Shown: positions 35,915 to 44,071 of the stretch, piece by piece
Layout of the letters: each line of letters begins with the position of its first letter
How positions within the stretch are numbered: position 1 is the stretch's first letter
Source of the DNA: CAZLRH01 sp964562015
GTDB taxonomy: Bacteria > Verrucomicrobiota > Verrucomicrobiia > Opitutales > JABDGR01
Length of the DNA: 64,000 bases
Direction: 5' to 3'
Assembly: GCA_964562015.1 (NCBI GenBank)
Contig: CAZLRH010000005.1
Span: 62,001 to 126,000, forward strand
The notes under the pieces: model-generated
Database searches by the model: none
What the model was told of the DNA's origin: nothing
What the model saw: only the letters and a program-made list of their open reading frames with translations
Position numbers and translations under genes: made by a program

Positions 35915-36534
35915 GTTTTTATCGTAATGCCACCAAACGCGGTTTCGACCTGGCCCTAACCCTGGTGACGGCGCCGCTATGGCTACCGCTGCTGGGAATT
36001 CTGGCGGTGCTGGTGCGGTTTAAGCTGGGGGCGCCGGTGTTTTTCCGCCAACGGCGCCCCGGCCGCGAGGGACGCATTTTCGAACTGATAAAATTCCGCA
36101 CCATGACCGACCGGCGCGATGCCGTGGGTAATTTGTTGCCGGACAGTGAACGCTTGCCGGCCTTTGGCCGCACCTTGCGCTCGCTGTCGTTGGATGAATT
36201 GCCCGAGCTGGTGAATGTCCTGCGCGGTGAAATGAGCCTGGTGGGTCCCCGCCCGCTCTTGATCCAATACCTGCCGCGCTACTCACCGGAGCAGATGCGC
36301 CGCCACGCGGTAAGGCCGGGTCTGACGGGTTGGGCGCAAATCAAGGGTCGCAACGCGCTCACCTGGGAGGAGAAATTTCGCCTCGACGTGTGGTATGTGG
36401 AGAATGTGAGTTTCCCGCTGGATTTGCGCATTCTCGCGGAAACTTTGGGAAAAGTGCTGGGGCGCCACGGCGTCTCGGCGGCGGGGGAGGCGACGATGCC
36501 GGAATTCATGGGCAGCCCGCCGGAAAAGCCTTAG
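35911..36534 (+). CDS. Initiating sugar phosphate transferase, PglC-like
   Basis: 207-residue monotopic phosphoglycosyl transferase that moves a sugar-1-phosphate from UDP to undecaprenyl phosphate. One N-terminal membrane segment (LALTLVTAPLWLPLLGILAVL) precedes the catalytic domain with FELIKFRTMTD, the Asp-Glu dyad in SLDELPELVNVLRGEMSLVG and GPRPLL, then RPGLTGWAQIKGRN. Its size matches PglC (about 200 residues), which uses UDP-diacetylbacillosamine, rather than the five-segment WcaJ type. PglF, PglE and PglD homologues are encoded within 12 kb, which supports a bacillosamine-type substrate. Confidence 0.88.
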   Translation: MSFYRNATKRGFDLALTLVTAPLWLPLLGILAVLVRFKLGAPVFFRQRRPGREGRIFELIKFRTMTDRRDAVGNLLPDSERLPAFGRTLRSLSLDELPELVNVLRGEMSLVGPRPLLIQYLPRYSPEQMRRHAVRPGLTGWAQIKGRNALTWEEKFRLDVWYVENVSFPLDLRILAETLGKVLGRHGVSAAGEATMPEFMGSPPEKP

Positions 36535-36622
36535 ATTAACGGCGGCTCTGGCGCTGGCCGGCCACCCGTTTTACGTACACATTCTTGACGCCCTCGGGCC
36601 CGTGCTCCTTACTGCTAAAACG

Positions 36623-36922
36623 ATGGACGCGAAAGTCAACGAACTGATTGCAGGCACGGTGCGCGATTTGCTGGCCGAGCAGGGCAAACCGGTGCCCGCC
36701 GATCTGGGGCCCGACTTTCCGCTCTACGGCGGCGCGGGCGGGATGGACAGCATGGCGCTCGTCACCCTCGTGGCCGAATTGGAAATGCGTCTGCAGGACC
36801 AGCTCGGAAAATCGGTCGTGCTCGCCGACGAGCGGGCCATGAGCCGCCATCGCTCGCCCTTTCGCACGCTCGGCGCGCTGGGCGATTATGTGCAAAGTTT
36901 GCTCGATGAAGCCAAGGCGTAA
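36623..36922 (+). CDS. Acyl carrier protein-like protein (ACP 1)
   Basis: 99-residue four-helix carrier protein. The phosphopantetheine site is Ser43 in GGMDSMALVTLVAELE, close to the usual DSL form. The C-terminal third (DERAMSRHRSPF) is longer and more basic than in housekeeping ACP, and overall charge is less acidic. The start at 36623 gives the MDAKVNELI N-terminus. It lies 88 bases after the sugar transferase and 6 bases before the SDR, at the head of the acyl-chain genes, and would carry the growing acyl group. Confidence 0.78.
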   Translation: MDAKVNELIAGTVRDLLAEQGKPVPADLGPDFPLYGGAGGMDSMALVTLVAELEMRLQDQLGKSVVLADERAMSRHRSPFRTLGALGDYVQSLLDEAKA

Positions 36923-36928
36923 ACGACC

Positions 36929-37630
36929 ATGAGCGGCGTAATGATCATCACCGGGACGCGCAAAGGCATCGGCCTGGCGCTAGCCCGGCATTATCTATCC
37001 CAGGGCTGGACGGTGGCCGGGTGCAGCCGCGGCGCGAGTGAGTTGGCGCACGAGCGCTACGCGCATTTTGAGTTGGATGTCGCCGACGAGGCGAAAGTCG
37101 TCGCCATGGTGCGTGAAGTTTCCCGCCGATTCGGCCGGCTCGACGCCTTGGTGAACAACGCGGGCATCGCCTCGATGAACCATTTTTTGCTGACGCCGTT
37201 GCGCACGGCCCACGAAATCTTTTCCACGAACTTTTTCGGCTCGTTTCTCTTCTGCCGCGAAGCGGGCAAAATCATGTCGCGCGCCAAGGCGGGCCGCATC
37301 GTCAACTTCACCACGGTAGCCACGCCCCTGCGCCTCGAAGGCGAGGCCATGTACGCTGCCAGCAAAGCCGCCATCGAGAGCATGACGGAAATTCTCGCGC
37401 GCGAATTGGGGCCCTTCGGCATCACGGTCAACGCGCTCGGCCCCACGCCGGTGCCGACGGATTTGATCAAGTCCGTGCCGAAGGAAAAAATGGCGGCGTT
37501 GCTCGCGCGCCAGTCCATCAATCGTTTCGGCACAGTGGAGGACATCATCAACGTGATCGATTTTTTCCTGGCCGCATCGAGTAATTTTATCACCGGCCAG
37601 ACCTTGTACCTCGGGGGCGTGAATGGTTGA
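36929..37630 (+). CDS. Short-chain dehydrogenase/reductase (3-oxoacyl-ACP reductase-like, SDR 1)
   Basis: 233-residue FabG-like SDR. It has ITGTRKGIGLALARHYL (NADPH loop), VNNAGIASMNHF, catalytic Tyr and Lys in MYAASKAAIESM, and a C-terminal GQTLYLGGVNG. At the place of the catalytic Ser the sequence reads NFTTVATP, so Thr may serve instead. Expected role: reduction of a beta-keto group on the ACP-bound chain. It overlaps the next gene (AMP ligase) by 8 bases. Confidence 0.8.
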   Translation: MSGVMIITGTRKGIGLALARHYLSQGWTVAGCSRGASELAHERYAHFELDVADEAKVVAMVREVSRRFGRLDALVNNAGIASMNHFLLTPLRTAHEIFSTNFFGSFLFCREAGKIMSRAKAGRIVNFTTVATPLRLEGEAMYAASKAAIESMTEILARELGPFGITVNALGPTPVPTDLIKSVPKEKMAALLARQSINRFGTVEDIINVIDFFLAASSNFITGQTLYLGGVNG

Positions 37631-39026
37631 GGCAGCGCAGGCGGACGTGGAGAAACTGCTGGCGCAATGGTCGGCTTGGGGCCGGCGGACCGCCTTGCTG
37701 GCGGGGGCGGAGAGCGTCAGCTACGCCGAACTGGCGGAGGAAACGCGGAAGCGGGCCGCGCAGTTGGCCGCGCAGATCAAAGCCGGGACCGTGGTCGCGT
37801 TGACGGGGGATTTTTCGCGCGGGAATGTGGCGACACTTTTTGCCCTGGCCCTGCGCAAGGCGGTGATCGTGCCGATTGCGAATCCGGCGTCGGCGGACTT
37901 GGCCGAACGCCTGCGGGTTTCCGCCGCGCAATTTGTGGTGGAGGGTGGGGCGGCCAAACTCGTGCTCCAGCCCGGGCCCGGCGGCGAACCGCCGCCTTTG
38001 GTGCTGGAGATGCGCGCAGCCGGCCAGGCTGGTTTGATTTTGTTTAGCAGCGGGAGCACGGGGCAGCCCAAGGCGATGCTGCACGATTTCGACCGGCTGC
38101 TCGCGGGGTATCCCCTGCGGGCCGCGCGGGATTTGCGCCTGCTGCTGTTTTTATTGTTCGACCACATCGGCGGGATGGATTGCCTGCTGCGCGGAATCAC
38201 TTCGGGCACCACGTTTGTCATCGTTTCGGACCGGCGGCCCGATGAAGTTTCGGCGGCGATTGCGCTGCATGAGGTGGAGGTGCTGCCCGCATCGCCGACG
38301 TTTTTGAATTTGCTGCTGCTGGCCGAATGCCACCTGCGCTTCGATTTGCGTTCGCTGAAAACCATCGGCTTTGGCGCGGAGCCGATGCCGGAGGCCTTGC
38401 TCGCGCGCCTGAAGGCGGCGTTTCCCCAGGTGCTTTTTCAGCAGAAATTTGGCACTTCGGAAACCAACGCGATTCGCGTGCGCAATCGCGCCGACGGCAG
38501 CCTGTTCATGGCCATCGACGATCCCGGCGTGGAGTGGAAAGTCGTGGACGGGGAATTGTGGCTGCGCAGCCGGGCGCGCATCGTGGGCTATTTGAATGCA
38601 GGCATGGCACGTTTTACTGAAGACGGCTGGTTTCGCACCGGCGATTTGGTGGAGGAAGACGGCGCCGGATATTTTCGCGTGGCCGGCCGGTTGCAGGAAA
38701 TGATCAACGTCGGCGGCGAAAAGGTTTTGCCGACGGAAGTGGAAGGCGTGCTCATGGCCCATCCGGCCGTGCGCGCCTGCGTGGTGCGCGGCGAGCCGCA
38801 CCCCCTGACGGGCCAGCAGGTACGCGCCGAAATCATGGCCGATCCGGCCGCCGCCGCCGACCCCGCCAAGTTGCGCAGTGTGTTGCGCCAGCATTGCCGG
38901 GAGCGGCTGGCCGCGTATAAAGTGCCTTCCCGCATCGTGCTCGTGGACCAGCTTGATGCCGGAGAGCGTTTTAAACTGCGCCGTTTGCCCCAACCCTCCA
39001 CCGCCACTCCTTCCCCCGATGCCTGA
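37623..39026 (+). CDS. AMP-dependent acyl-ACP/CoA synthetase-like ligase
   Basis: 467-residue adenylate-forming enzyme, a little short for the family. Motifs are LILFSSGSTGQPKAML (phosphate loop), FGTSETNAIRVRN, WFRTGDLVEEDG, and FRVAGRLQEMINVGGEKVLP with the following EVEGVL; the late lysine region reads ERFKLRRLP. It could activate a free carboxylic acid and load it onto one of the neighbouring carrier proteins. Whether the acceptor is ACP or CoA cannot be read. Its last 8 bases overlap the first KAS III gene. Confidence 0.82.
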   Translation: MVEAAQADVEKLLAQWSAWGRRTALLAGAESVSYAELAEETRKRAAQLAAQIKAGTVVALTGDFSRGNVATLFALALRKAVIVPIANPASADLAERLRVSAAQFVVEGGAAKLVLQPGPGGEPPPLVLEMRAAGQAGLILFSSGSTGQPKAMLHDFDRLLAGYPLRAARDLRLLLFLLFDHIGGMDCLLRGITSGTTFVIVSDRRPDEVSAAIALHEVEVLPASPTFLNLLLLAECHLRFDLRSLKTIGFGAEPMPEALLARLKAAFPQVLFQQKFGTSETNAIRVRNRADGSLFMAIDDPGVEWKVVDGELWLRSRARIVGYLNAGMARFTEDGWFRTGDLVEEDGAGYFRVAGRLQEMINVGGEKVLPTEVEGVLMAHPAVRACVVRGEPHPLTGQQVRAEIMADPAAAADPAKLRSVLRQHCRERLAAYKVPSRIVLVDQLDAGERFKLRRLPQPSTATPSPDA

Positions 39027-40092
39027 AGTTTGCCTGCGTCATGCGAGTGTCCTCGGCTTGTCCACCGTGGTGGGGCCGGAGTGCCGCCGCCTGGACGACG
39101 AACTGGATGCGTACGGGGGCAACCGCGCGCAACTCGACCGCATCAAGCGCACCATCGGCTTGAACGAACGGTGGGTCGCGCCGCCGGGCGTGACCGCGCT
39201 GGACCTCGGCGCGCAGGCGGCAGCGCAGCTTTTGGCGGAACTGGGTATCGAGGCCACGAAAGTCGACGGGTTGATTTTTGTCACGCAAACGCCGGATTTT
39301 TCGCAGCCGTGCAACGCGGCGTTGCTGCAAGCGCGGCTCAAAATGACCTCGGCGGTCGCGGCGTTTGACGTGAACCTGGGCTGCTCGGGATTTGTTTACG
39401 GTCTTTATCTGGCGTCGTTAATGGTCGAGAGCGGCGGCTGCCAGCGCGTATTACTCGTGGTGGCCGACACCGTCAGCCAATTGGTCCACCCGCGCGATCG
39501 GTCGGTGGCACCGCTATTTGGCGATGCGGCCAGCGCGGCGCTGGTAGAGCGAACGGAAACGGAAAAACCGGCCTGGTACGCGTTGCACACGGACGGCCGC
39601 GGCGCGCAGGCTATCATGGTGCCCGCCGGGGGCGCGCGCGAACCCATCCCGCCGGCCGCGCAGGCCGAACAGACGGATGCGGAGGGCAATGTCCGCACGC
39701 GCGCGAATTTGCACATGAACGGTGCGGAAGTTTTCACGTTTTCGATTCGCGAGGAACCGCCGGCCATCGAAGCCATTTTGCGGCTGGCCGGCTGGGCCGT
39801 TGCCGACGTCGATGCGTTTCTTTTTCATCAAGCCAACCGCTACATCATTCACAATATCGCCAAGCGGCTGAAGTTGCCGCTCGACCGGGTGCCCGCGGAT
39901 ATTGTCGAGCGTTACGGCAATCAAAGCGGGGCCTCAATTCCCTCGACCGCCTGTGTGGCGCTAGGGGAACGGTTGCAGTCCGGGCCATTGCGGCTGGTCC
40001 TGGCAGGCTTTGGCGTGGGCTTGTCGTGGGCCACGGCGTGCGTCACCTGGGGTCCGCTGCGCGCGTGTTCGCTGCGGCATTTTGGGAAATAG
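39019..40092 (+). CDS. Beta-ketoacyl-ACP synthase III-like condensing enzyme (KAS III-1)
   Basis: 357-residue thiolase-fold enzyme with the FabH triad complete: Cys122 in NLGCSGFVYGL, His270 in FHQANRYI and Asn301 in YGNQSGASIP. The HPRDRSVAPLFGDAA block is shared with the second copy at 40394. It condenses a starter acyl-CoA with malonyl-ACP in housekeeping systems; here it probably performs one elongation of the special acyl group. The ATG at 39019 is chosen because upstream sequence is the AMP-ligase C-terminus in another frame. Confidence 0.85.
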   Translation: MPEVCLRHASVLGLSTVVGPECRRLDDELDAYGGNRAQLDRIKRTIGLNERWVAPPGVTALDLGAQAAAQLLAELGIEATKVDGLIFVTQTPDFSQPCNAALLQARLKMTSAVAAFDVNLGCSGFVYGLYLASLMVESGGCQRVLLVVADTVSQLVHPRDRSVAPLFGDAASAALVERTETEKPAWYALHTDGRGAQAIMVPAGGAREPIPPAAQAEQTDAEGNVRTRANLHMNGAEVFTFSIREEPPAIEAILRLAGWAVADVDAFLFHQANRYIIHNIAKRLKLPLDRVPADIVERYGNQSGASIPSTACVALGERLQSGPLRLVLAGFGVGLSWATACVTWGPLRACSLRHFGK

Positions 40093-40128
40093 CCTTGTCA
40101 GAAAAATCGCCGCAAATATCCTCTGCTC

Positions 40129-40362
40129 ATGGACACCGCCGCTTTTTTGCGCCAATTCGAAAATGCCATTGAAGGCCTGACGCCTGGCTCGATGCGGCCT
40201 GAAACCGTGCTCCGCGAGTTGCCGCAATGGGATTCGCTCGCGCTGTTGAACATCCTGGCGATGGTGGACATGGAATATGGCGTGCAAGTGAGCGGCCTGG
40301 AAATCCAGGCCTGCCGCACGCTCCAGGATTTGGCGGACCTGGTCGGTCGCAAACGCGGCTAG
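40129..40362 (+). CDS. Acyl carrier protein-like protein (ACP 2)
   Basis: 77-residue carrier protein with Ser36 in LPQWDSLALLNILAMVD as the phosphopantetheine site (W-D-S-L variant), followed by the helix EIQACRTLQDLADLVG. Size matches normal ACPs. It lies between the two KAS III genes and differs clearly from ACP 1, so the cluster has two carriers that may serve different steps, such as loading and transfer. Confidence 0.85.
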   Translation: MDTAAFLRQFENAIEGLTPGSMRPETVLRELPQWDSLALLNILAMVDMEYGVQVSGLEIQACRTLQDLADLVGRKRG

Positions 40363-40393
40363 GCGTGGGGACCAATTCGAATTTCCATAAATC

Positions 40394-41449
40394 ATGGCCA
40401 CCTTTTCTGTCACCGGTGTTCGTTTGGCCGGGGTTTCCGCCACGGTTCCGCGCGCGGTGGTGGAGACGAGTGAGTTCGCCGACCTGCGTCCCGAGGAGCG
40501 GGAAAAATTCGTGAAACTTACGGGCGTGCAGCGGCGGCGGCGCGCGAGCGCGGAGATGTGCACCTCAGACATGTGCTTTCACGCGGCGGAGTCGCTGTTG
40601 CGGGAACTGGCGTGGAGTCCCGGCGATGTTTCCCTCCTCGTGTTCGTGTCGCAGTCCAACGACTACGTGATGCCGGCGACGAGCCTCTTGCTGCAAAACC
40701 GCCTGGGCTTGCCGAAATCCGCGATAGCCTTCGATGTCGGGCTGGGATGCTCCGGCTATGTTTACGGTCTGGCCATCGCGACGCAAATGCTCGCGGGCTT
40801 GGGCGGAGGCAAAGCGTTGCTCCTGGCCGGGGAAACTCCGAGCAAAATGACAAACCCGCGCGACCGCAGCACCGCGCCTCTGTTCGGCGATGCGGGCACG
40901 GCCACGGCGCTCGAGGTCGACAAGGCGGCCCCGCCGATACATTTCGATCTGGGTAGCGATGGCGGGGGCGGCGAGGCCATCATCGTGCGGGAAGGCTCCT
41001 ACCGCCACCCCGTGACGGCCGCCACCCTGGAGCCGAAAACTTACGATGGCGGCGTCGTGCGTTGCGGCAACCAACTGGCGTTGGATGGCCCGGCCATTTT
41101 CAATTTTTCCGTGCAGGTAACCCCCGGCACCGTCGCCGCCGCGCTCCGGCAGGCCGGTTGCGCGCCGGAAGCCGTGGACTGGTTCGTGTTTCATCAGGCG
41201 AACCGGCTGATGAACGAGCAAATCCGCAAGAAATTGAAAATCCCCGAGGCCAAGTACCCCTATTCCTTGGGCGACTTTGGCAATACCAGCTCCGCGGCGA
41301 TTCCCCTCACGATGGTCACGGCCTGCCGCGACGATTTGCGGTCTCAGGCCCGTCGGCTGGTCCTGTGCGGTTTTGGCGTCGGCCTTTCGTGGGGTACGGC
41401 GGTCCTTGAAACCCGCGCACTCGCAGTGCCCCTGCTCGGCGAAATATGA
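40394..41449 (+). CDS. Beta-ketoacyl-ACP synthase III-like condensing enzyme (KAS III-2)
   Basis: 351-residue FabH-like protein: Cys119 in GLGCSGYVYGLAIAT, His267 in FHQANRLM and Asn297 in DFGNTSSAAIP form the triad. TNPRDRSTAPLFGDAG matches the equivalent block of KAS III-1. The N-terminus has a TGVRLAGVSATVPRAVVET segment like FabH. Having two intact condensing enzymes suggests two rounds of chain extension or two different substrates. Its stop overlaps the start of the second SDR gene (ATGA). Confidence 0.87.
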   Translation: MATFSVTGVRLAGVSATVPRAVVETSEFADLRPEEREKFVKLTGVQRRRRASAEMCTSDMCFHAAESLLRELAWSPGDVSLLVFVSQSNDYVMPATSLLLQNRLGLPKSAIAFDVGLGCSGYVYGLAIATQMLAGLGGGKALLLAGETPSKMTNPRDRSTAPLFGDAGTATALEVDKAAPPIHFDLGSDGGGGEAIIVREGSYRHPVTAATLEPKTYDGGVVRCGNQLALDGPAIFNFSVQVTPGTVAAALRQAGCAPEAVDWFVFHQANRLMNEQIRKKLKIPEAKYPYSLGDFGNTSSAAIPLTMVTACRDDLRSQARRLVLCGFGVGLSWGTAVLETRALAVPLLGEI

Positions 41450-42192
41450 ACAATCCCTTTTCCTTGGCGGGCAAAACCGTGCTGGTCACCGGCGCGTCCT
41501 CGGGCATTGGCCAAGCCGTGGCGGTGCTGGCGGCGCAACTCGGGGCCCGTCTGATTGTGTCGGGGCGCGACGAGGCGCGCTTGCAGGGAACGTTGCAGCA
41601 ACTTGGGGGCGAGGGCCATCGGGCGGTGCCGGCGGATCTGGCCCAGCTTGAAACGCTTGGTGCGTTCGTGAAATCACTCGAGGCGCTGGATGGTTTCGTC
41701 AGCAGCGCCGGGGTCAACCAATGGCGTACCTTCCGGTTTTTGGATCCGGCGTACCTGCGCAAACTCACGACGATCAATTATGAGGCACCGTTGCTGCTGA
41801 CGAATGAATTGGCGAAACAGCGCAAATTGAATCCGGGCGCCTCGCTCGTCTACATCGCCTCGGTGGCGGCTTCTGTGGCGACTCCGGGCAACGCCGCTTA
41901 CGCGGGCGCGAAAGCGGCGTTGATTGCGGCGGCTCGCATCGCCGCAGTGGAATTCGCCAAGCAACGCATCCGCGCCAATTGCATCTCGCCCGGGGTGGTG
42001 AAAACGCCCATGGCCGAGCAGATGCTGGCGACGCTGAGTCCGGAACTGCGGGCCGCGGACGAAAAACTTTATCCGCTCGGATACGGCGAGCCGGCGGATG
42101 TCGCGGCGGCGTCGGCGTACTTGCTTTCGCCGGTCGCGCGCTGGGTGACGGGCATAAACCTGACCGTGGACGGCGGCTTCACCTGTGTCTGA
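41446..42192 (+). CDS. Short-chain dehydrogenase/reductase (SDR 2)
   Basis: 248-residue FabG-like reductase. NADPH loop VTGASSGIGQAVAVLA, SSAGVNQWRTF, catalytic Ser in YIASVAASV, Tyr and Lys in AAYAGAKAAL, and C-terminal GINLTVDGGFTCV. All catalytic residues are in place. It is translationally coupled to KAS III-2 and is the last plus-strand gene of the block; the acyltransferase gene on the minus strand converges on it with an 11-base gap. Confidence 0.87.
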   Translation: MNNPFSLAGKTVLVTGASSGIGQAVAVLAAQLGARLIVSGRDEARLQGTLQQLGGEGHRAVPADLAQLETLGAFVKSLEALDGFVSSAGVNQWRTFRFLDPAYLRKLTTINYEAPLLLTNELAKQRKLNPGASLVYIASVAASVATPGNAAYAGAKAALIAAARIAAVEFAKQRIRANCISPGVVKTPMAEQMLATLSPELRAADEKLYPLGYGEPADVAAASAYLLSPVARWVTGINLTVDGGFTCV

Positions 42193-42203
42193 GCGATTCG
42201 TTC

Positions 42204-42836
42204 TTAAAGGAGGAGGCGTTTCGCGGGCACGCCGATAACGGTGGTGGCGGGCGCAACGGAGGAAATACACGCGCTGGCTGCCCCGATGACGGCAAATGCA
42301 CCGACCTTGACTTTTGGCAGCACGGTCGCGTGCGAGCCGAGGAACACGCCCTCCGCGAGGGCGGTCCAGCCGTTGATTTCCGCGTGGCCGCACAGGGTGC
42401 AGCCATCGCCAATGGTGGCATCATGCCCTACAGTGGCATTTCCGCCAATCGAGACGAAGTCTCCGATCGTCGCATAAGGAGCGATAATGGCGCCGGGAAA
42501 AACGAAGATTCCGGCGCCGAGTTTCGCGCGATAGCCAAGGATGGCGGAGGGATGGATATAATTGGCGAATTTCGCGCCGCGCTCGAGCATCCTCCGCGCC
42601 AGGCGCAATTTGGTTTTGGGGTCGCCGAGGCCGGGCAGGAACACATCGTGCGAGCCCGGCCGGTAATCTGCGGTGGAGCCCAATACGCCGACGGGCAGAT
42701 TTTTGCCTTGGAGGGCATCCGCATCGTCGTCGAGAAAACCGGCGAGGTCGTAGTCCGGGTCGGGATTTTGCGTGACGTAGCCAAAAATCTCGCGTCCGAG
42801 GCCGCCGGCCCCAATAATGATTAAGCGTTTTTTCAT
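42204..42836 (-). CDS. NeuD/PglD-type sugar N- or O-acyltransferase
   Basis: 210-residue protein: a small N-terminal Rossmann-like domain (LIIIGAGGLGREIFGYV, residues 5-21) that binds the UDP-sugar, and a left-handed beta-helix with hexapeptide repeats. His138 in ATVGHDATIGDG is at the place of the catalytic histidine of PglD. PglD acetylates the 4-amino group of UDP-4-amino-4,6-dideoxy-GlcNAc. The adjacent acyl-chain genes suggest this one may use a longer acyl donor. It is 19 bases downstream of the Rieske gene on the same strand, so the two form an operon. Confidence 0.88.
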   Translation of the reverse strand: MKKRLIIIGAGGLGREIFGYVTQNPDPDYDLAGFLDDDADALQGKNLPVGVLGSTADYRPGSHDVFLPGLGDPKTKLRLARRMLERGAKFANYIHPSAILGYRAKLGAGIFVFPGAIIAPYATIGDFVSIGGNATVGHDATIGDGCTLCGHAEINGWTALAEGVFLGSHATVLPKVKVGAFAVIGAASACISSVAPATTVIGVPAKRLLL

Positions 42837-42855
42837 GGGAAAATATAAAGTTTAA

Positions 42856-43950
42856 TCAGGCTGGAGCCAGTTCATTGAGGAGGCGCACGTAATCGGTCTG
42901 AAAACGGAAGACCCGCAGCTCGTCATCGCTCAGGATGCCCGGGCCGCGAGTTTGCGCCGCTCCGAGGTGGACGAACTCGACGACCGCCTTGTCCTCGAGG
43001 AAGACTTTGCGATTGAAGGCCACCACACCGTCGTACAGCGCCTGGCTGATGGTCTGGCTGACGCCCTTTAATTCTTCCTTAAGCTGCGTGCCGAAGACGT
43101 AGCTGGTGAAGCGCGTGAGGCCGGGACTGAGCGGAGCGATAGTCTGAATGGCGAAAGAGGTGCCAAACGTGGTGGCAAGCGTGAGATTGGGAAAGACCAG
43201 CCAGTGCCGGTAGCCGGAAATTTGGAACGGCCGGTGTTGGAACACCTGGTTCACCCGCGCGGATTTTTGGGTGAATTCCTCGCCGAGCTCGGCCAGCCAC
43301 GCCGTGTGCAGTCCTTCGGTTTTCAGCTCGATGCTGCGGAACTTGAGCCGCTCAAAAGTTTCCGCGTGCACATGGGCCACATGGTAGCCCTCCAGGGTAT
43401 TCTCGACCACGATTTTCCAATTCGCGGCGATATCCATCGTATTCTCGTCGAGGAGTGGGCCGAAGGCCGAGGTCATGGCCGCGAGGGGGGCATAGGCGTC
43501 CCCGAGAAATTCAGCGAGACTCGGGCCGGTCGCGGCGGCTTTGACGAAAATCAGCGAGCCGCATACGGCCACCTGCCAAGGCGCGAGCCCGAGGGCCCGC
43601 CGGCGTTCGGGCGTCAGATGGTCAAAACGCGGTTTTTTCGGGATGACGTCCGGGATGCCGTCGCGGTTATACGTCCACGCATGGTAGGGGCACTGCACGG
43701 GACCGTGGCCGCGGGTCTTGGGCCGCAGGCGGGCGAAGCGGTGCGAGCAGACATTTTCATACGCGCGCAATTCGCCGTCGAAATTCTGCACGAACACGGA
43801 TTTGCGCCCGATTTGCGCCGAGATGTAATCATCGGGTTGGGCGAGATGTTGTTTCACGCCGGCAAAGGCCCACAGTCCTTCAAACAGTTTTTGTTCACGT
43901 CGAAAAATGGCTTCGTCGTGATACCAGTCCGGGGCAAAGCAGGGGTTCAT
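42856..43950 (-). CDS. Rieske non-heme iron oxygenase (alpha-subunit type)
   Basis: 364-residue oxygenase. The Rieske [2Fe-2S] site is Cys68-x-His70 and Cys87-x2-His90 (CSHRFARL and CPYHAWTYN). The mononuclear iron site has His190 and His195 in ENTLEGYHVAHVHAETF, with an Asp near residue 327 (FLEDKAVVEF) as a likely third ligand. Such enzymes hydroxylate or demethylate small substrates and need a separate reductase, not seen here. It shares an operon with the acyltransferase, so hydroxylation of the acyl group or of the amino sugar is the natural guess. Confidence 0.88.
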   Translation of the reverse strand: MNPCFAPDWYHDEAIFRREQKLFEGLWAFAGVKQHLAQPDDYISAQIGRKSVFVQNFDGELRAYENVCSHRFARLRPKTRGHGPVQCPYHAWTYNRDGIPDVIPKKPRFDHLTPERRRALGLAPWQVAVCGSLIFVKAAATGPSLAEFLGDAYAPLAAMTSAFGPLLDENTMDIAANWKIVVENTLEGYHVAHVHAETFERLKFRSIELKTEGLHTAWLAELGEEFTQKSARVNQVFQHRPFQISGYRHWLVFPNLTLATTFGTSFAIQTIAPLSPGLTRFTSYVFGTQLKEELKGVSQTISQALYDGVVAFNRKVFLEDKAVVEFVHLGAAQTRGPGILSDDELRVFRFQTDYVRLLNELAPA

Positions 43951-44071
43951 CGCCGTTCTACCGTAAGAGTCGGTCTGAGCAGGTTGGAGCGGAGAAGTTG
44001 CGCTCCGCTGCGTCTGGTGACGCTAAATAGGCGGCCTCGCCAATACAACTCTAATACTCCATCAGGGTGCT

